Counted from the stretch's first letter, positions 9,551-19,646 are shown. The stretch is DNA of 57,446 nt from DYJB01 sp963777165 (GCA_963777165.1 CAVZPO010000011.1:1-57446); one strand, 5' to 3'. The notes: generated by a model not told the origin, from the letters alone. Translations and numbers: made by a program.

Positions 9551-9781
9551 CTATACCCGATGGGTCTTCGTCCTTCCGGTGACGAGTGCGTAGATCAGGA
9601 TGACCGCGCCGACGATTGCCACAATGGCGCCGAAAGTGTAGTTGTCGCCGGAAAGGCCACATATGACAGCGCCGATGACGAGGACCAGGAGGCCAAGGCC
9701 ACCGATCGCTGGGCTTCCCTGCGGGCAGGCGCGGCCGGTGATGGACCTTGCGTGGATGGAGCGTGGGCGGTTGGGATACAC
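9551..9781 (-). CDS. Small membrane protein in integron cassette
   Basis: The 3' part encodes two closely spaced hydrophobic helices (GGLGLLVLVIGAVICGL and YTFGAIVAIVGAVILIYALV) and a short basic end. The N-terminal part before the first helix looks out of frame, so the true start is uncertain; a GTG at 9781 is used and the start could lie up to 9912 in another frame. It is the only coding sequence in the cassette bounded by the attC at 9375-9498 and the core at 9943-9949. No function can be assigned. Confidence 0.45.
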   Translation of the reverse strand: MYPNRPRSIHARSITGRACPQGSPAIGGLGLLVLVIGAVICGLSGDNYTFGAIVAIVGAVILIYALVTGRTKTHRV

Positions 9782-9942
9782 AGGCCACGGCCGCAGATGC
9801 GCAGGCCGACGACAACGTGCGCTGCACCGCCTTCTCCTCGGATGCCGCCGACAGCAGTATCATCGGAGAATGTCACTCCAGCATCCAGGATCGGACGGAA
9901 TGCATCCGCCACTACCTGCCTCGGACGAGTACCCGTCCAAGC

Positions 9943-9949
9943 GCCTAAC
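9943..9949 (-). repeat. Isolated integron core site (GCCTAAC)
   Basis: A perfect core on the array boundary. The DNA to its right (9950-10150) has no attC arms. It could be an attI-like junction, a decayed attC, or the upstream end of the array on the minus strand. No integrase gene follows in the window. Confidence 0.5.
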
Positions 9950-10153
9950 TAGTGATTTTACGTCACCGAAGGAGATGAAACCGCGAAGGCTCAGCTATCA
10001 TGGCACATGAGCGTGTGCAACCTCCTGCTTGAAGGGTGCCCTGTGCCTGAGTGGCCATGAGTCCTCAAGGAACACCGACCGGGTCACCGGAATCGGCCGA
10101 GGGCTGGCCAAGACCCTTGCGACCGAGTTGTCTCCCTTCGCGTCTTCAATACC

Positions 10154-10891
10154 TTATGCAATGCGCCTCCCACTGGACCGAATCAGCCTTGAAAGGTGGA
10201 ACGCCGCCAGCCTGAAGTCCTCCTCCGACATGACAAGCGGACACGTGCTCGACGAACTTCGGGAGCGCCTTCTCGTTCAACACCCACACAGGGCTCGCCT
10301 TTGGCGCCGTTGCAGCTCTCAACCCACCAGCCGGGGAACACCACCGCAGGACGGACGTGGAACTTCTTGCCTGTGCTCTCCCTAAGCATCGCCTCCAGGA
10401 GCGTGGCTTCCGCCATCGATTGGACCACCGGATCTCGATCGGGGGCCATGCCATCGACACGAACGCTCTTCCCATCGTAGAGCACTTTGGAGTCAGGGAA
10501 CTTCGAGTGCGTCTTGGTCTCGACAGCCACGATCCCGCGCCTTGAGACGATTACATGGTCGATATTGAACCCTGCACCTTGCAGATCGTGGAAGACAACG
10601 GCACCTTCCTGCCTCAGCGCTTCCAACGCCTCTGCAACGATCCGCTCGCCATCCCGGCCAAGCTCCAAATCGCGGATCCGGCGCTTGATCTTCTTGACAC
10701 GGTAGATGCAGTACGCAGTGGTTAGAGATCCTATCAGCGTCATTAGCCATGGAAAGGCCGGAGTACGCACGAAGTGCAGGAGCCATGCGACCACGACGAT
10801 CCCGCAACTGTAAGCGGCAAAGCCCGGACCAGTCGCTCAAGTCCCCAGCCTTCAGCTTCGTGATCTGCTCGTCGAGGGACTGACCGGCCAC
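10154..10891 (-). CDS. Membrane-anchored NERD-domain protein, frameshifted
   Basis: The N-terminus, after one shift near 10830, gives two hydrophobic helices (GIVVVAWLLHFV and WLMTLIGSLTTAYCIYRV). A basic linker and a NERD (nuclease-related) domain follow: ELGRDGERIVAEALEAL, VVFHDLQGAGFNIDHVIVS and GIVAVETKTHSK. VETK is the E-x-K of the nuclease-like core, and FPGWWVE lies later in the protein. Shifts near 10300 and 10215 lead to LRLAAFHLSRLIRSSGRR and TAA. NERD domains resemble Holliday-junction resolvase and PD-(D/E)XK folds; many bacterial copies are membrane-anchored and of unknown substrate. The start is uncertain (GTG 10891 or further upstream). It sits outside the attC array. Confidence 0.7.
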
Positions 10892-11399
10892 ACGAAGCGG
10901 CGCTTGTTTCAGGGGGGACCGACGGGACAGTCTCCTGCTGCCGACTGTTTGTCAGAGAGCGGGATGGGGCGTGGGAAGCGGACATACAGACCTCCTGCCA
11001 TCCAACCCGGAAGAGGCCTCCCGGGCGGCGATGAGATGGACGGAGGATCCCCCTGCCAGGCACGTACTCTTCGATTGTGGCAGGTTATGGAACGTTGCGT
11101 GCCTTACAGCGGGCTTGCAGATAGGCCACTTCGGCGTCTTCACGCTCTGGCCCAATGAGGGCCACCGACCACAGCTAGACCGCCGCAGGTTTCGTGCCAC
11201 CTCGCCCGCGCAACCGCGCCCCCCGCCGAGGGCATGCGCGCCCGCGGGGCGGATGGCCGAGGCGGGCCAAAGCCAGAGCTCGTCCGTCCGGTTACCTCAC
11301 GAGGACCTGCTCGCGATCCGAAGCGGGGCAAGCACCGGAGAATGACAAGATGAAACGGAGCGCCCGTGGCGCTCCTGATCGAAGGCATCTGGTTTCCGG
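10892..11399. other. Stretch without a supported gene
   Basis: Minus-strand frames are open for up to 80 codons but show no recognisable domain or good start. Part may be an N-terminal extension of the NERD gene. It contains one copy of the GC-rich dispersed repeat (11207-11276). Confidence 0.4.
11207..11276. repeat. GC-rich dispersed repeat, copy 1
   Basis: Shares CGCGCCCCCCGCCGAGGGCA and GGCCGAGGCGGGCCAAAGC with copies at 22380-22456 and 47895-47965, and the second block with 12990-13015. All copies are intergenic. Confidence 0.7.
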
Positions 11400-11663
11400 T
11401 CACGGCGTAGGACCGCACGTGTTCGTCATCTTGTTCCAATAGCAGCCAGCAGCGCCGCATGTGCCCGGCGTCCTGCAGGTGGAGCAAGGCGGCATTCCCG
11501 GGCTCGTCGGCCAGCGTTGGAGCGTCGAGGTGCCTCCGGAGTCGGTGCGGGGCTTCCCCCGTAATGCGTGTCTGCCGTCCCCTGGCCACACCGCTCGAGT
11601 CCGCGTAGATGGACGCACCCGCCTCCAGTTAGGAATCTCGTCGGCCGAGTCTAGCGTCCCCAT
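11400..11663 (-). CDS. Possible small Cys-rich secreted-type ORF
   Basis: This frame ends MPPCSTCRTPGTCGAAGCYW plus a further Cys, a spacing seen in small disulfide-rich extracellular domains. It overlaps the end of the TolB-like gene and could be that protein's C-terminal domain reached by a frameshift. No signal peptide is visible. Low confidence. Confidence 0.25.
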   Translation of the reverse strand: MGTLDSADEIPNWRRVRPSTRTRAVWPGDGRHALRGKPRTDSGGTSTLQRWPTSPGMPPCSTCRTPGTCGAAGCYWNKMTNTCGPTP

Positions 11664-12845
11664 CGCGGCTGCCAGTCGCAGTAGTCGTTGTTGGTGAGCC
11701 GGCGGATGTCGCTGCCGTCCTTGCGCATGATGTAGACCTCGCAGCCGTGGTCATCCCCATAGTGGTCTCTGTAGGAAGTGAAGGCAATCCACTCCCCATC
11801 CGGTGAGATGCTGGGCGCCAGGTTGTTCCCACCCTCCGTGGGTTGGGCCAGGATGGAGCCCTCCAGATCGAGGAGAATGATCTCGCGGTGCCACGCGGAG
11901 CCCGCATAGGTGGCGAGGAAGGCGCCATCGGGGGACCAGTCGCTTCGCCCGCGCAGGCCCTCAACGTCCGTCAGTTGGCGCACGCTGGAGCCGACGGCGT
12001 CCGCCACGAAGAGCTGTACGCCGCCGGCGCGCGAGGAAGCGAACAGGATCCGGTCGCCGTCCGGGGACCAGACGGGGTCCCAACCGTCACCTGTGCTCGC
12101 CGCGGCGAGCGTGCGCGGGGTCCCGCCGGCTCTGTCGACGACCCACAGGGTCTGACGCTGACCGTCGTTGTGCACGAAGACCACTTGACTGCCGTCCGGC
12201 GACATCGCAGGGGCGTAGTCATCCCCCAAGTACGTCAGTCGACGGGAGGTGCCGCTCGAAAGGTCCATCTCGTAGACAGCATACTCGCCGGACTCGTTCG
12301 ACGAGTACAGGACCGATTGACCGTCCGGAGCCAAGGAGGGATAGAAGTGGTCGGCTTGATCGTTGCCCGTCAGGCGGGTGAAGCCTGTGCCGTCAGCGTT
12401 GATGATGCAGATCTGGTTCGTGAGTATCGTCCCTGAACACCTGGCACACAAACACGATGTGGCCGTCCGGCGAGCCGTGGCCGGCCGACGCGGGTGCTGC
12501 GCTCGCAGTGGCTCCAGGTGCGTCCGGAGTGTCCGCCGGCCCCTGCGCCGAGGCGCTTGAATCCGGCTGTCCGGTATGGGCGGAAGCCGCTGGCGTAGTG
12601 CCGCCTCGTTCGGCTCTTGCGAAGGGACCTCCATGCTGGAGAGGCCTCCGGGGCCAGCTGCGCCCTCCCCACAGGAGCACGGCCAGGATGATCGCGGCTG
12701 CCGCAACCAACAGGCCGAAGGCGCGAGCGGCGCGCGGAATGGGAAGCCGCGGTCGGCCCAATGGCGTTGCCCCTTCATGCGAGTTTCGCTTCGGCCCTGA
12801 TCGCTTCACATCCCGCCGCCGGGCCCCGTTCCTGTAATCCTTCAT
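11651..12845 (-). CDS. TolB/PD40-type beta-propeller protein with membrane anchor, frameshifted
   Basis: The N-terminus is basic, then a single helix (AFGLLVAAAAIILAVLLWGG) and a Pro/Ala/Ser-rich linker to about residue 130. After a shift near 12435, six or so WD40-like/PD40 blades follow: DHFYPSLAPDGQSVLYSS, DYAPAMSPDGSQVVFV, DPVWSPDGDRILFAS, RSDWSPDGAFLAT and LAPSISPDGEWIAFTS, each with the SPDG turn. It is probably anchored in the cytoplasmic membrane with the propeller outside. The ATG at 12845 overlaps the stop of a short upstream ORF (ATGA). Substrate unknown. Confidence 0.78.
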
Positions 12846-12919
12846 TGCACTTGTTCTTTCCCCTCCTCGCCGGCCAGCATCTCCATCGCCTTCTGATGCG
12901 CCAACTCGACCGGCCCCAT
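12842..12919 (-). CDS. 25-codon ORF translationally coupled to TolB-like gene
   Basis: ATG 12919 has AAGGTGG just upstream. The ORF encodes MGPVELAHQKAMEMLAGEEG and five more residues, and its TGA overlaps the next ATG. It may be a leader peptide or the remaining end of a truncated gene. It is acidic and helical, with no family recognised. Confidence 0.3.
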   Translation of the reverse strand: MGPVELAHQKAMEMLAGEEGKEQVQ

Positions 12920-13084
12920 CCACCTTGGACGCCCCGGGCCTACGCCCCGCCTCGGACACGCTGCCCGGCCGGAGCGGAGCGGAGGAGCGGGGCGGATGGC
13001 CGAGGCGGGCGAAAGGCTGAGGGTGAGGAAGGATGGCGGCGCCGGCGTTCTCGAAACGGAGTACTGGCCTTGCGCGCCGGGCGA

Positions 13085-13250
13085 GCGATCAGCACTCAGC
13101 TGTCAGCTATCAGCTGTCAGCTGTCAGCGGTCAGCCAGAGCAGCAATCGGGCCTGCCGAAAGCTCAAGCCCGATCGCTGATCGCCAATCGCTGATTGCTG
13201 ACAGCTAATCGCTAGCAGCGAGCCGCTGATTGCTGATCGCTGATCGCTAC
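13085..13250. repeat. Heptamer-based inverted repeat array 1
   Basis: The left half is a run of degenerate 7-mers of the form (T/C)CAGCNN; the right half holds the complementary GCTGANN units. The RNA could fold into one long imperfect hairpin. It lies downstream of the lipoprotein gene at 13312. Confidence 0.75.
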
Positions 13251-13311
13251 TTGCCTGCCCCGGCTGCCACCGAAGCCAACGGGCCTCTTTCCCTACCGAG
13301 GGCGGCCAGGC

Positions 13312-13910
13312 TCACAGGTTGGCAAGGACATACTCGGCCAGCTTGCGCACCAGGCCGGCATCGGTGCCCAGAACATCGATCGAGACGCCGCCGGCATTGC
13401 GGATCATGATCTCGAAGGTTTCTGTTCCGACGCGGGTGCCGCTGTAGGCTTCGTCACCCAGACCGTCGATCGGCGTGGGCATCGACCAGCGCGGTCAGAC
13501 CCAGGTCGAAAAGCTTGGGATCGTCCAGGTTGATGATGTACACCTGGGTGCCGCCCGTGCCGACTCCGTCCGTCAGCAGGCCGTAGGTGCAGTACGGGCC
13601 GCCGCTGCCCGTTGCCGGTGTTGGTCGGGTCGGACAACGTGGCGTTGAGTGCCTTCGCCACTTCGTCACCCGGGAACATCGTGCAGGCATTCATCGACAG
13701 GACATCGAGGCCGGCGGCCGGCGCGGCTGGAGCTTCAGCCTGGGGCGCCGATGTGGCTTGAACCGCGGCGGGAGCGTCGGCCGAGGACGTCGTGTCCGTG
13801 CTGCTCGCCGAGCTGCAGGCCGCAACCCCCAGCGCCAATGCTCCCAGGATCAGGAATGCGCGCACCGGCGCGCCGTTGAACTTCACTGCGTTCGAGATCC
13901 GCTTGAACAT
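13312..13910 (-). CDS. Secreted lipoprotein (Cys-pair family), frameshifted
   Basis: The signal peptide ends in a lipobox (LGALALGVAAC), followed by a Ser/Ala/Thr-rich linker and a ~130-residue domain. Conserved features include MNACTMFPGDEVAKALN, then after a shift near 13605 YCTYGLLTDGVGTGGTQVYI, and after one near 13470 GDEAYSGTRVGTETFEIMIR to TGA 13312. The paired Cys, the 'GDEA' motif and the final L/A helix resemble the lipoprotein at 17865-18559, so the two are probably paralogues. Probably anchored on the outer face of the membrane; function unknown. Confidence 0.68.
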
Positions 13911-14042
13911 TGGACCCTCCTTGGGTCACCTTCGGGTGGCGCGATGCCTGTGTGAGCGGCGAGGTTTCCGTTTCGCCCATCGCACGCACAAGACGCCTGT
14001 TGTCGGATGCACACGCTCAACCCGGATCGCTGCTTCCGGGGA

Positions 14043-15722
14043 ATTGCCGTCGGCCCATCTGCGAAAGGCCGAGAGATCATCGTCGTAGCTGCCCGCCCAT
14101 GAACCTCATCCGCAAAGTCTGACGGCCCAGGCTGCCGTTGCGCAGATGTCACTCGGGAAGTGACACCACGCAGATCGACAACCTGGAAGGTCGCTTGGCT
14201 CGCTGTCGCTTGTGGAATGGGGGAAGCGCGAGGTCAGGCGAGTGCTATGTTGAACCCTGTACAAATAGTGGACTAATCATACCACCGTTCACCTATTGGC
14301 GCCGGCTGAGAGGGGTTCGGGTCTTCACTGCCTGGCGAGCGGGGTCGGGCTTGAATGCCGCCGTCCCCGCCGAGGAAGCTCGGGGCTTCGGACGCTTGGC
14401 CAGGAACGAAGAAGGCCGGGCATCGCGCCCTGCCTGGAGGTTTGACGAGCACCTTTGGGATTTCGATGTCGGCCGGATCGCCCTGCCCGGCTACCCGGCG
14501 GCGATGACCTCGATCTCCCGCCATCCGACCCACGACGGGCTGGTGGTGGTCTCGATGCGCAGAACGCGGACGCCTTGGATCGGCTGGTCGGGGTGGAAGA
14601 CGAGCACGTCGGAGTCGGCGGTCGTTCCCGAGAAGATATGCACCTGCACGAAATGCTCCGGCGAGATCCCTTCGCTGCCGTAGACGACGTGGATCGTATT
14701 CCCGTCCGGGAACTGGGAAACGGTCAGGCGGATCTCGGCGATGTCCACCGTCTCGCCCAGGTCGATCTGGATCCACTGCAGCGGGCCGCCGCCCGAGTTC
14801 CAGGCCGTCCCCGGATCTCCGTCGACGGCGAGCGCCCCACTTTGTCCTTGGAAAACGCTCGATGCCCGGGCGGTCTTCTGATAGGCCAGGTTCGCTCCCG
14901 CTCCGGTGCGTCGTATGCCGAGCGCGGACCGATCGTCGAAGTACGACCGAACGAACCCGGTGAAGGTGTATGCCTCGCTGTCCGGCAGGGCACGGTCGGG
15001 CTTGTCGTTCCACGACTGGAACAGGACGTGTTCGGGTCGCCCGCCGGTCTGATCTTCGTAACGCAGAACGCGCTCGCCGGCGATCGACAGCCAGGCCTCG
15101 TCGGAGGCGTCCTGGAAGTTGCCGGTGTAGATGATCCCGACCGGCACGCCGAAGCTGCGGCCGAAGTCCTCGATGGCCTTGACCTGCTGCAGGCCAGCTG
15201 GGCCGGCCCCAATCGACGTCGACGTGCAGGAAGGCCAGGTCGTAGCCGTTGACCTGACGGAAGGTCTCGAGCCAGCGCGGTGTACGCGCCGGTGGTCGAC
15301 GCTCCGGCCAGGGGCTCGGTGTCGCCGACGACCAGGTCGGGGAAGTACTCGCGCATGACCTGGATGTACTCGCCCACCTGGCGCGCAACGTGCTCGGCGT
15401 CCCAACTGCAGGCGTTGGCGCCGTCGTAGATCGAGGCGAAGAAGTACGGCTCGTCGAGGGCGATCAGGTCGATGCGCCCACCGGCCTCGAGCACGCGGCG
15501 GGCGATCAGGCGTCCCTCGTCGGTGCCGGCAAAGCCTTCGATCCCCTGCCCGCACTCCGCCGGTGGGTCGAGCGGGCCGGCCTCGACCGCCAGTGCCAGC
15601 CCCAACCGGCGGATGCCCTCGACGGCAGTGCGGAGCTCGGCGTCGGTGGCGTGGTAGGCGACCCACTCGCCGTACAGCTTGAAGACGTTGACGTGCGTCG
15701 CCGCCACGGACCACGGGGAGCG
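14043..15722. repeat. Tandem duplication unit A (~1.68 kb)
   Basis: Nearly the same sequence recurs in 15723-17402, with scattered substitutions and small indels. The unit includes ~430 bp of non-coding DNA and most of the discoidin-domain gene, so copy A lost its 5' end at the junction near 15722. Confidence 0.85.
14491..15722 (-). pseudogene. 5'-truncated copy of the discoidin-domain secreted protein
   Basis: Encodes the same TIM-barrel-like segment (NVFKLYGEWVAYHATDAEL, IDLIALDEPYFFASIYDG) and the F5/8-type C domain (KTARASSVFQGQSGALAVDG, WIQIDLGETVDIAEIRLTV) as the full gene at 16170-17778. It lacks the signal peptide and Thr/Pro-rich linker because the repeat junction cuts it. Shifts near 15290 and 15215 interrupt it. 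Without a secretion signal or start it is probably non-functional, unless the assembly duplicated a single locus. Confidence 0.7.
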
Positions 15723-17402
15723 CCGTCGGCCCATCTGCGAAAGACCGAGAGATCGTCATCGTCGCTGCCCGCCCATGAACTTCATCTGCAAAGTTCGAGG
15801 GCCCAGGCTGCCGTCCCGCAGTGGTCACTCGGGGAGTGACACCACGCAGATCGACAACCGGGAAGGTCGCTTGGCTCGCTGTCGCTTGTAGAATGGGGGG
15901 AAGCGCGAGGTCAGGCGAGTGCTATGTTGAACCCTGTACAAATAGTGGACTAATCATACCACCGTTCACCTATTGGCGCCGGATGAGAGGAGTTCGAGTC
16001 TTTGCTGCCTGGTGAGCGGGGTCGGGCTTGAAATCGCCCTGCCCGTCGAGGAAGCTTGGGGCTTCGGACGCTTTGGCCAGGGACGAAGAAGGCCGGGCAT
16101 CGCGCCCTGCCTGGAGGTCTTCGGCGAGCACCTTCGGGAGTTCGATGTGGGCCGGATCGCCGAGCCCGGCTACCCGGCGGCGATGACCTCGATCTCCCGC
16201 CATCCGACCCACGACGGGCTGGTGGTGGTCTCGATGCGCAGGAGGCGGATGCCGTGGATCGGCTGGTCGGGGTGGAAGACGAGCACGTCGGAGTCGGCGG
16301 TCGTTCCCGAGAAGATATGCAGCTGCACGAAACGCTCCGGCGAGATCCCTTCGCTGCCGTAGACGCACGTGGATCGTATTCCCGTCCGGGAACTGGGAAA
16401 CGGTCAGGCGGATCTCGGCGATGTCCACCGTCTCGCCCAGGTCGATCTGGATCCACTGCAGCGGGCCGCCGCCCGAGTTCCAGGCCGTCCCCGGATCTCC
16501 GTCGACGGCGAGTGCCCCACTCTGTCCTTGGAAGACGCTCGATGCGCGGGCGGTCTTCTGATACGCCAGGTTCGCTCCCGGTCCCGGTGCGCCGCATGCC
16601 GAGCGCGGACCGATCGTCGAAGTACGACGCGAACGAACCCGGTGAAGGTGTACGCCTCGCTGTCCGGCAGGGCGCGGTCGGGCTTGTCGTTCCACGACTG
16701 GAACAGGACGTGTTCGGGTCGCCCGCCGGTCTGATCTTCGTAACGCAGGACGCGCTCGCCGGCGATCGACAGCCAGGCCTCGTCGGAGGCGTCCTGGAAG
16801 TTGCCGGTGTAGATGATCCCCACCGGCACGCCGAAGGTGCGGCCGAAGTCCTCGATGGCCTTGACCTGCTGCGGGCCAGGTGGGCCGGCCCCAATCGACG
16901 TCGACGTGCAGGAAGGCCAGGTCGTAACCGTTGACCTGACGGAAGGTCTCGAGCCAGCCGGTGTACGCGCCGGTGGTCGACGCTCCGGCCAGGGGCTCGG
17001 TGTCGCCGACGACCAGGTCGGGGAAGTACTCGCGCATGACCTGGATGTACTCGCCCACCTGGCGCGCAACCTGCTCGGCATCCCAGCGGCAGGCGTTGGC
17101 GCCGTCGTAGATCGAGGCGAAGAAGTACGGCTCGTCGAGGGCGATCAGGTCGATGCGCCCACCGGCCTCGAGCACGCGGCGGGCGATCAGGCGTCCCTCG
17201 TCGGTGCCGGCAAAGCCTTCGATCCCCTGCCCGCACTCCGCCGGTGGATCGAGCGGGCCGGCCTCGACCGCCAGCGCCAGCCCCAACCGGCGGATGCCCT
17301 CGACGGCCGTGCGGAGCTCGGCGTCGGTGGCGTGGTAGGCGACCCACTCGCCGTACAGCTTGAAGACGTTGACGTGCGTCGCCGCCACGGACCACGGGGA
17401 GC
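15723..17402. repeat. Tandem duplication unit B (~1.68 kb)
   Basis: Direct repeat of unit A. The shared 430-bp non-coding part at 15723-16169 carries a marker segment (ACAAATAGTGGACTAATCAT) also at 14259-14280. Substitutions between copies argue for a real, older duplication. Confidence 0.85.
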
Positions 17403-17778
17403 CCGGATCGAAGAGGTCGAGGAAATCGTCCGACCCGGTGAATTCCCGCCCCGGACCGGTGGGCATCGGAGGCAGAGGCGCGAACCAGACGAGCGGCCGG
17501 GGGCTGAGGTCCGGTGTTGGCAAGGCGGTTGTGGTCTGCGCCGTGGGAGCGACAGCGGGCTGGGTGGAACTGGTGGTCGGGCTCGCCGCTGAAGGTGAGG
17601 CAATGACCGGCGTGGTTGTCCCCGCGATGGCGCAGCCCATGGCGCCGATCAGGATCGCGGCCGCCGCCAGGCAGACGGCGGCACCGGACCTTAGCCCATC
17701 ACCGCGCAGCCGATCAGACCGGGATGGGATCCGGACACGTCCGGCGAGGCGATTGGTGACTGCCGATCCGATCCTCAT
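16170..17778 (-). CDS. Secreted glycoside-hydrolase-like protein with discoidin (F5/8 type C) domain, frameshifted
   Basis: ATG 17778 follows GGAGCAGAG. The N-terminal signal region (CLAAAAILIGAMGCAIAG, possible lipobox) leads into a Thr/Pro-rich linker. A ~270-residue TIM-barrel-like region follows (AYHATDAELRTAVEGIRRLG, LIALDEPYFFASI, YDLAFLHVDVDWG, FGVPVGIIYTGNFQDASDEA). The C-terminal F5/8-type C/CBM32-like domain (DGDPGTAWNSGGGPLQWIQI) usually binds carbohydrate. Shifts near 16890, 16625, 16590 and 16365 are bridged. It probably acts on extracellular glycans; catalytic residues were not identified, though DEP in LIALDEPYFF is a candidate. Confidence 0.68.
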
Positions 17779-17864
17779 CTCTGCTCCATCACCCTGCACC
17801 TCGAACATCGGCCACGGCCCGAGGACGCATCAAGTCTGGTCGACGACTTCAACACGGCGCAGGG

Positions 17865-18559
17865 CTACATCCCGGCGGCGATCGATTCGGCCAGCGTCTT
17901 GAGCGCAGCCTGGTGGGCCGCAGGATCCCCGATGTTGCCGCCCAGGACGACACTCAGCACACGTCCACCTTTGGCCACGACATAGCCGGCGGCATGCGAT
18001 GTGACGGTCCAGAAGGCCTGGTCGCCCATCCCGGTCACCGTGGTGACGACTGCGCTCGGCTCATCCGCCTGCATCTGGGCAAGTTCGTCTTTCAGCGCCT
18101 GCTCGGCAGCCGCAGGTGAACCGGTATCCACCCAGGAGAGCACGACGGCGAGACCGCTCCCGAGGTAGGTACAGAAATAGAGCGTCCCCCCGGAGACGCT
18201 GTCGGCGTCCTCGCCAGGCGTCTTCTCGGTGATCGGTTGGCCGAGCACCACTTCGACCTGAGCATCGGTGGCCAGGGAACAGACGTTCAACTTGTTGTAC
18301 TGCATGGCTGCAATGAAGAGCACGGTGTCGGGCGTTGCCGTCTGCCCCGGCTCTCCGTTGGGTGTGGACAACTCGGAGGGTTGCCCGTGGGCGGGGACCC
18401 TTGCTCGGGCACGAAGCCCATGACGGTCGTCGGCGTGGGGGTTAAGTTGGAGACCGTCCCTCCGCAGGCTGTGGCCATCAAGGCCAGGGCCAATGTCAGA
18501 CTGACCAGCCCGGTGCGATTGAAAATGGCGGGGCGCGTAGGAAGAGATTCCTTGAACAT
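17865..18559 (-). CDS. Secreted lipoprotein, paralogue of the 13.3-kb lipoprotein
   Basis: The lipobox signal (LTLALALMATACGG) is followed by a Thr/Pro linker. After a shift near 18380 the domain reads NKLNVCSLATDAQVEVVLGQ, GGTLYFCTYLGSGLAVVLSW, VTGMGDQAFW and VVAKGGRVLSVVLGG, with a helical end. Two Cys form a probable disulfide, and the arrangement matches lipoprotein 13312-13910. It resembles the DUF3558-like lipoproteins that bind unknown ligands outside the cell; that resemblance is weak. The start MFKES has a basic region. Confidence 0.68.
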
Positions 18560-19037
18560 CCTGTGACCTCGATTTTGAGAGCGGGGGTTAGGACGGAGTT
18601 CCTGCCCGAGGATATCTGGTCAAGTCGACCCGATTTAGGGAGTATACCACGGATGGTCATCCAAGGAGTGGCGCGGCGGTTCGACCGACAAGAGAAACGA
18701 TTCAGCGAGCGCAGCGTCGCTGCCGATCCCGATCCGTCTCTCCTCGGAGGTGTCCTCGGAGACCATGAAGGGTATCCAGCCTCCCTGCCCGTCGCCTGAG
18801 CCGGTGCCGGGCGTGCCGCCCGCTGATTACGCCCACAGCCCATGCAAGACGGCGCTGAAGCCGGCTTACGGCATGTCGGCCAGACCTCTTCACAATTCAA
18901 TCATCAATTCCTAATGCAAACCTGTTATCGTGTCTTGTGGACGATGGGTGTCGGGAGCCGGTGAAACGCTCCCCCAAATCGTGGCCCACGTCCGATCTCA
19001 AGCCTCTCGGTCGTTTGGAAAGGTGGTAGGGAAGTCG
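18560..19037. other. Divergent intergenic region
   Basis: Separates the minus-strand lipoprotein from the plus-strand membrane protein and must hold both promoters. No confident -35/-10 pair or gene was seen. Confidence 0.4.
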
Positions 19038-19493
19038 ATGTCAGGACGAAGAGCATTCCTCACAATTCTCATTACCCTCGTGGTCATTGCCCTTCTCGCC
19101 GCAGCCGGGGTTGCGCTGTATCGCCTCGGGTTTGTGCGCGGCCTGGCGGCGACCGGTGGGATCCCCGGTGCCGGGGAGTTCATGCACCCGTTCGCGAACG
19201 GCATGCCCGGGTTCGGCGACGGTCGCCTGCAGTTGTGGCAGCATGGGGGCGGCATGTCCTTCCGCGGTCACCGGCCGTTCGGCATGTTCGGCTCCGGCGG
19301 CTGGATCGTCTGCCTGCTGGTGCTGGTGGGCATCGTTGCACTGGTGGTGGCGGCAATCAACGCGTTGACCCGCAGGCGCCCGGCGGAGGTTCAGGTCGTC
19401 TCGGCGCCTGTGGTGCCCCCGGCTCCTGCCCCAGCACCGACGCCCGCCAAGCCGGCACGCGCCGCGGGACGGGCCCGGACCTCGAAGCGCTAG
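19038..19493 (+). CDS. Small two-helix membrane protein
   Basis: ATG 19038 is preceded by GGTAGGGAAG. Helix 1 (LTILITLVVIALLAAAGVAL) is followed by a Gly/Met/His/Phe-rich loop (MHPFANGMPGFGDGR, GGGMSFRGHRPFGMFG), then helix 2 (WIVCLLVLVGIVALVVAAI) and a Pro/Ala tail ending in basic residues. The loop composition resembles proteins of unknown function near metal or envelope-stress genes. A strong hairpin terminator follows. No family assigned. Confidence 0.7.
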   Translation: MSGRRAFLTILITLVVIALLAAAGVALYRLGFVRGLAATGGIPGAGEFMHPFANGMPGFGDGRLQLWQHGGGMSFRGHRPFGMFGSGGWIVCLLVLVGIVALVVAAINALTRRRPAEVQVVSAPVVPPAPAPAPTPAKPARAAGRARTSKR

Positions 19494-19565
19494 CACCTTC
19501 GGAAGTCTCCGCGCCGGTGTGATGCACCCCCGATCCCCGGCGCGGGTTTGGTAACAATGTGAAAT

Positions 19566-19588
19566 GGGCGGGCCCTGAGGGCCCGCCC
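19566..19588. terminator. Bidirectional hairpin terminator
   Basis: Perfect 10-bp stem GGGCGGGCCC / GGGCCCGCCC with a TGA loop, between the convergent membrane-protein gene and MFS gene. The T-run is short on either side. Confidence 0.75.
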
Positions 19589-19646
19589 TTCATGTTAACC
19601 GACTGCGTTGGGGCGGAGCGTCGACGGGCAGCGTGCGGTCGCTCGC

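Noticed and set aside
9943..10150. A complete attC or attI site with integrase
   Set aside because: Only one core is present, the flanking arms are missing, and the next gene is a NERD protein, not a tyrosine recombinase.
13085..13250. CRISPR array
   Set aside because: The repeat units are 7-mers with no spacers and reverse to their complement; no cas genes in the window.
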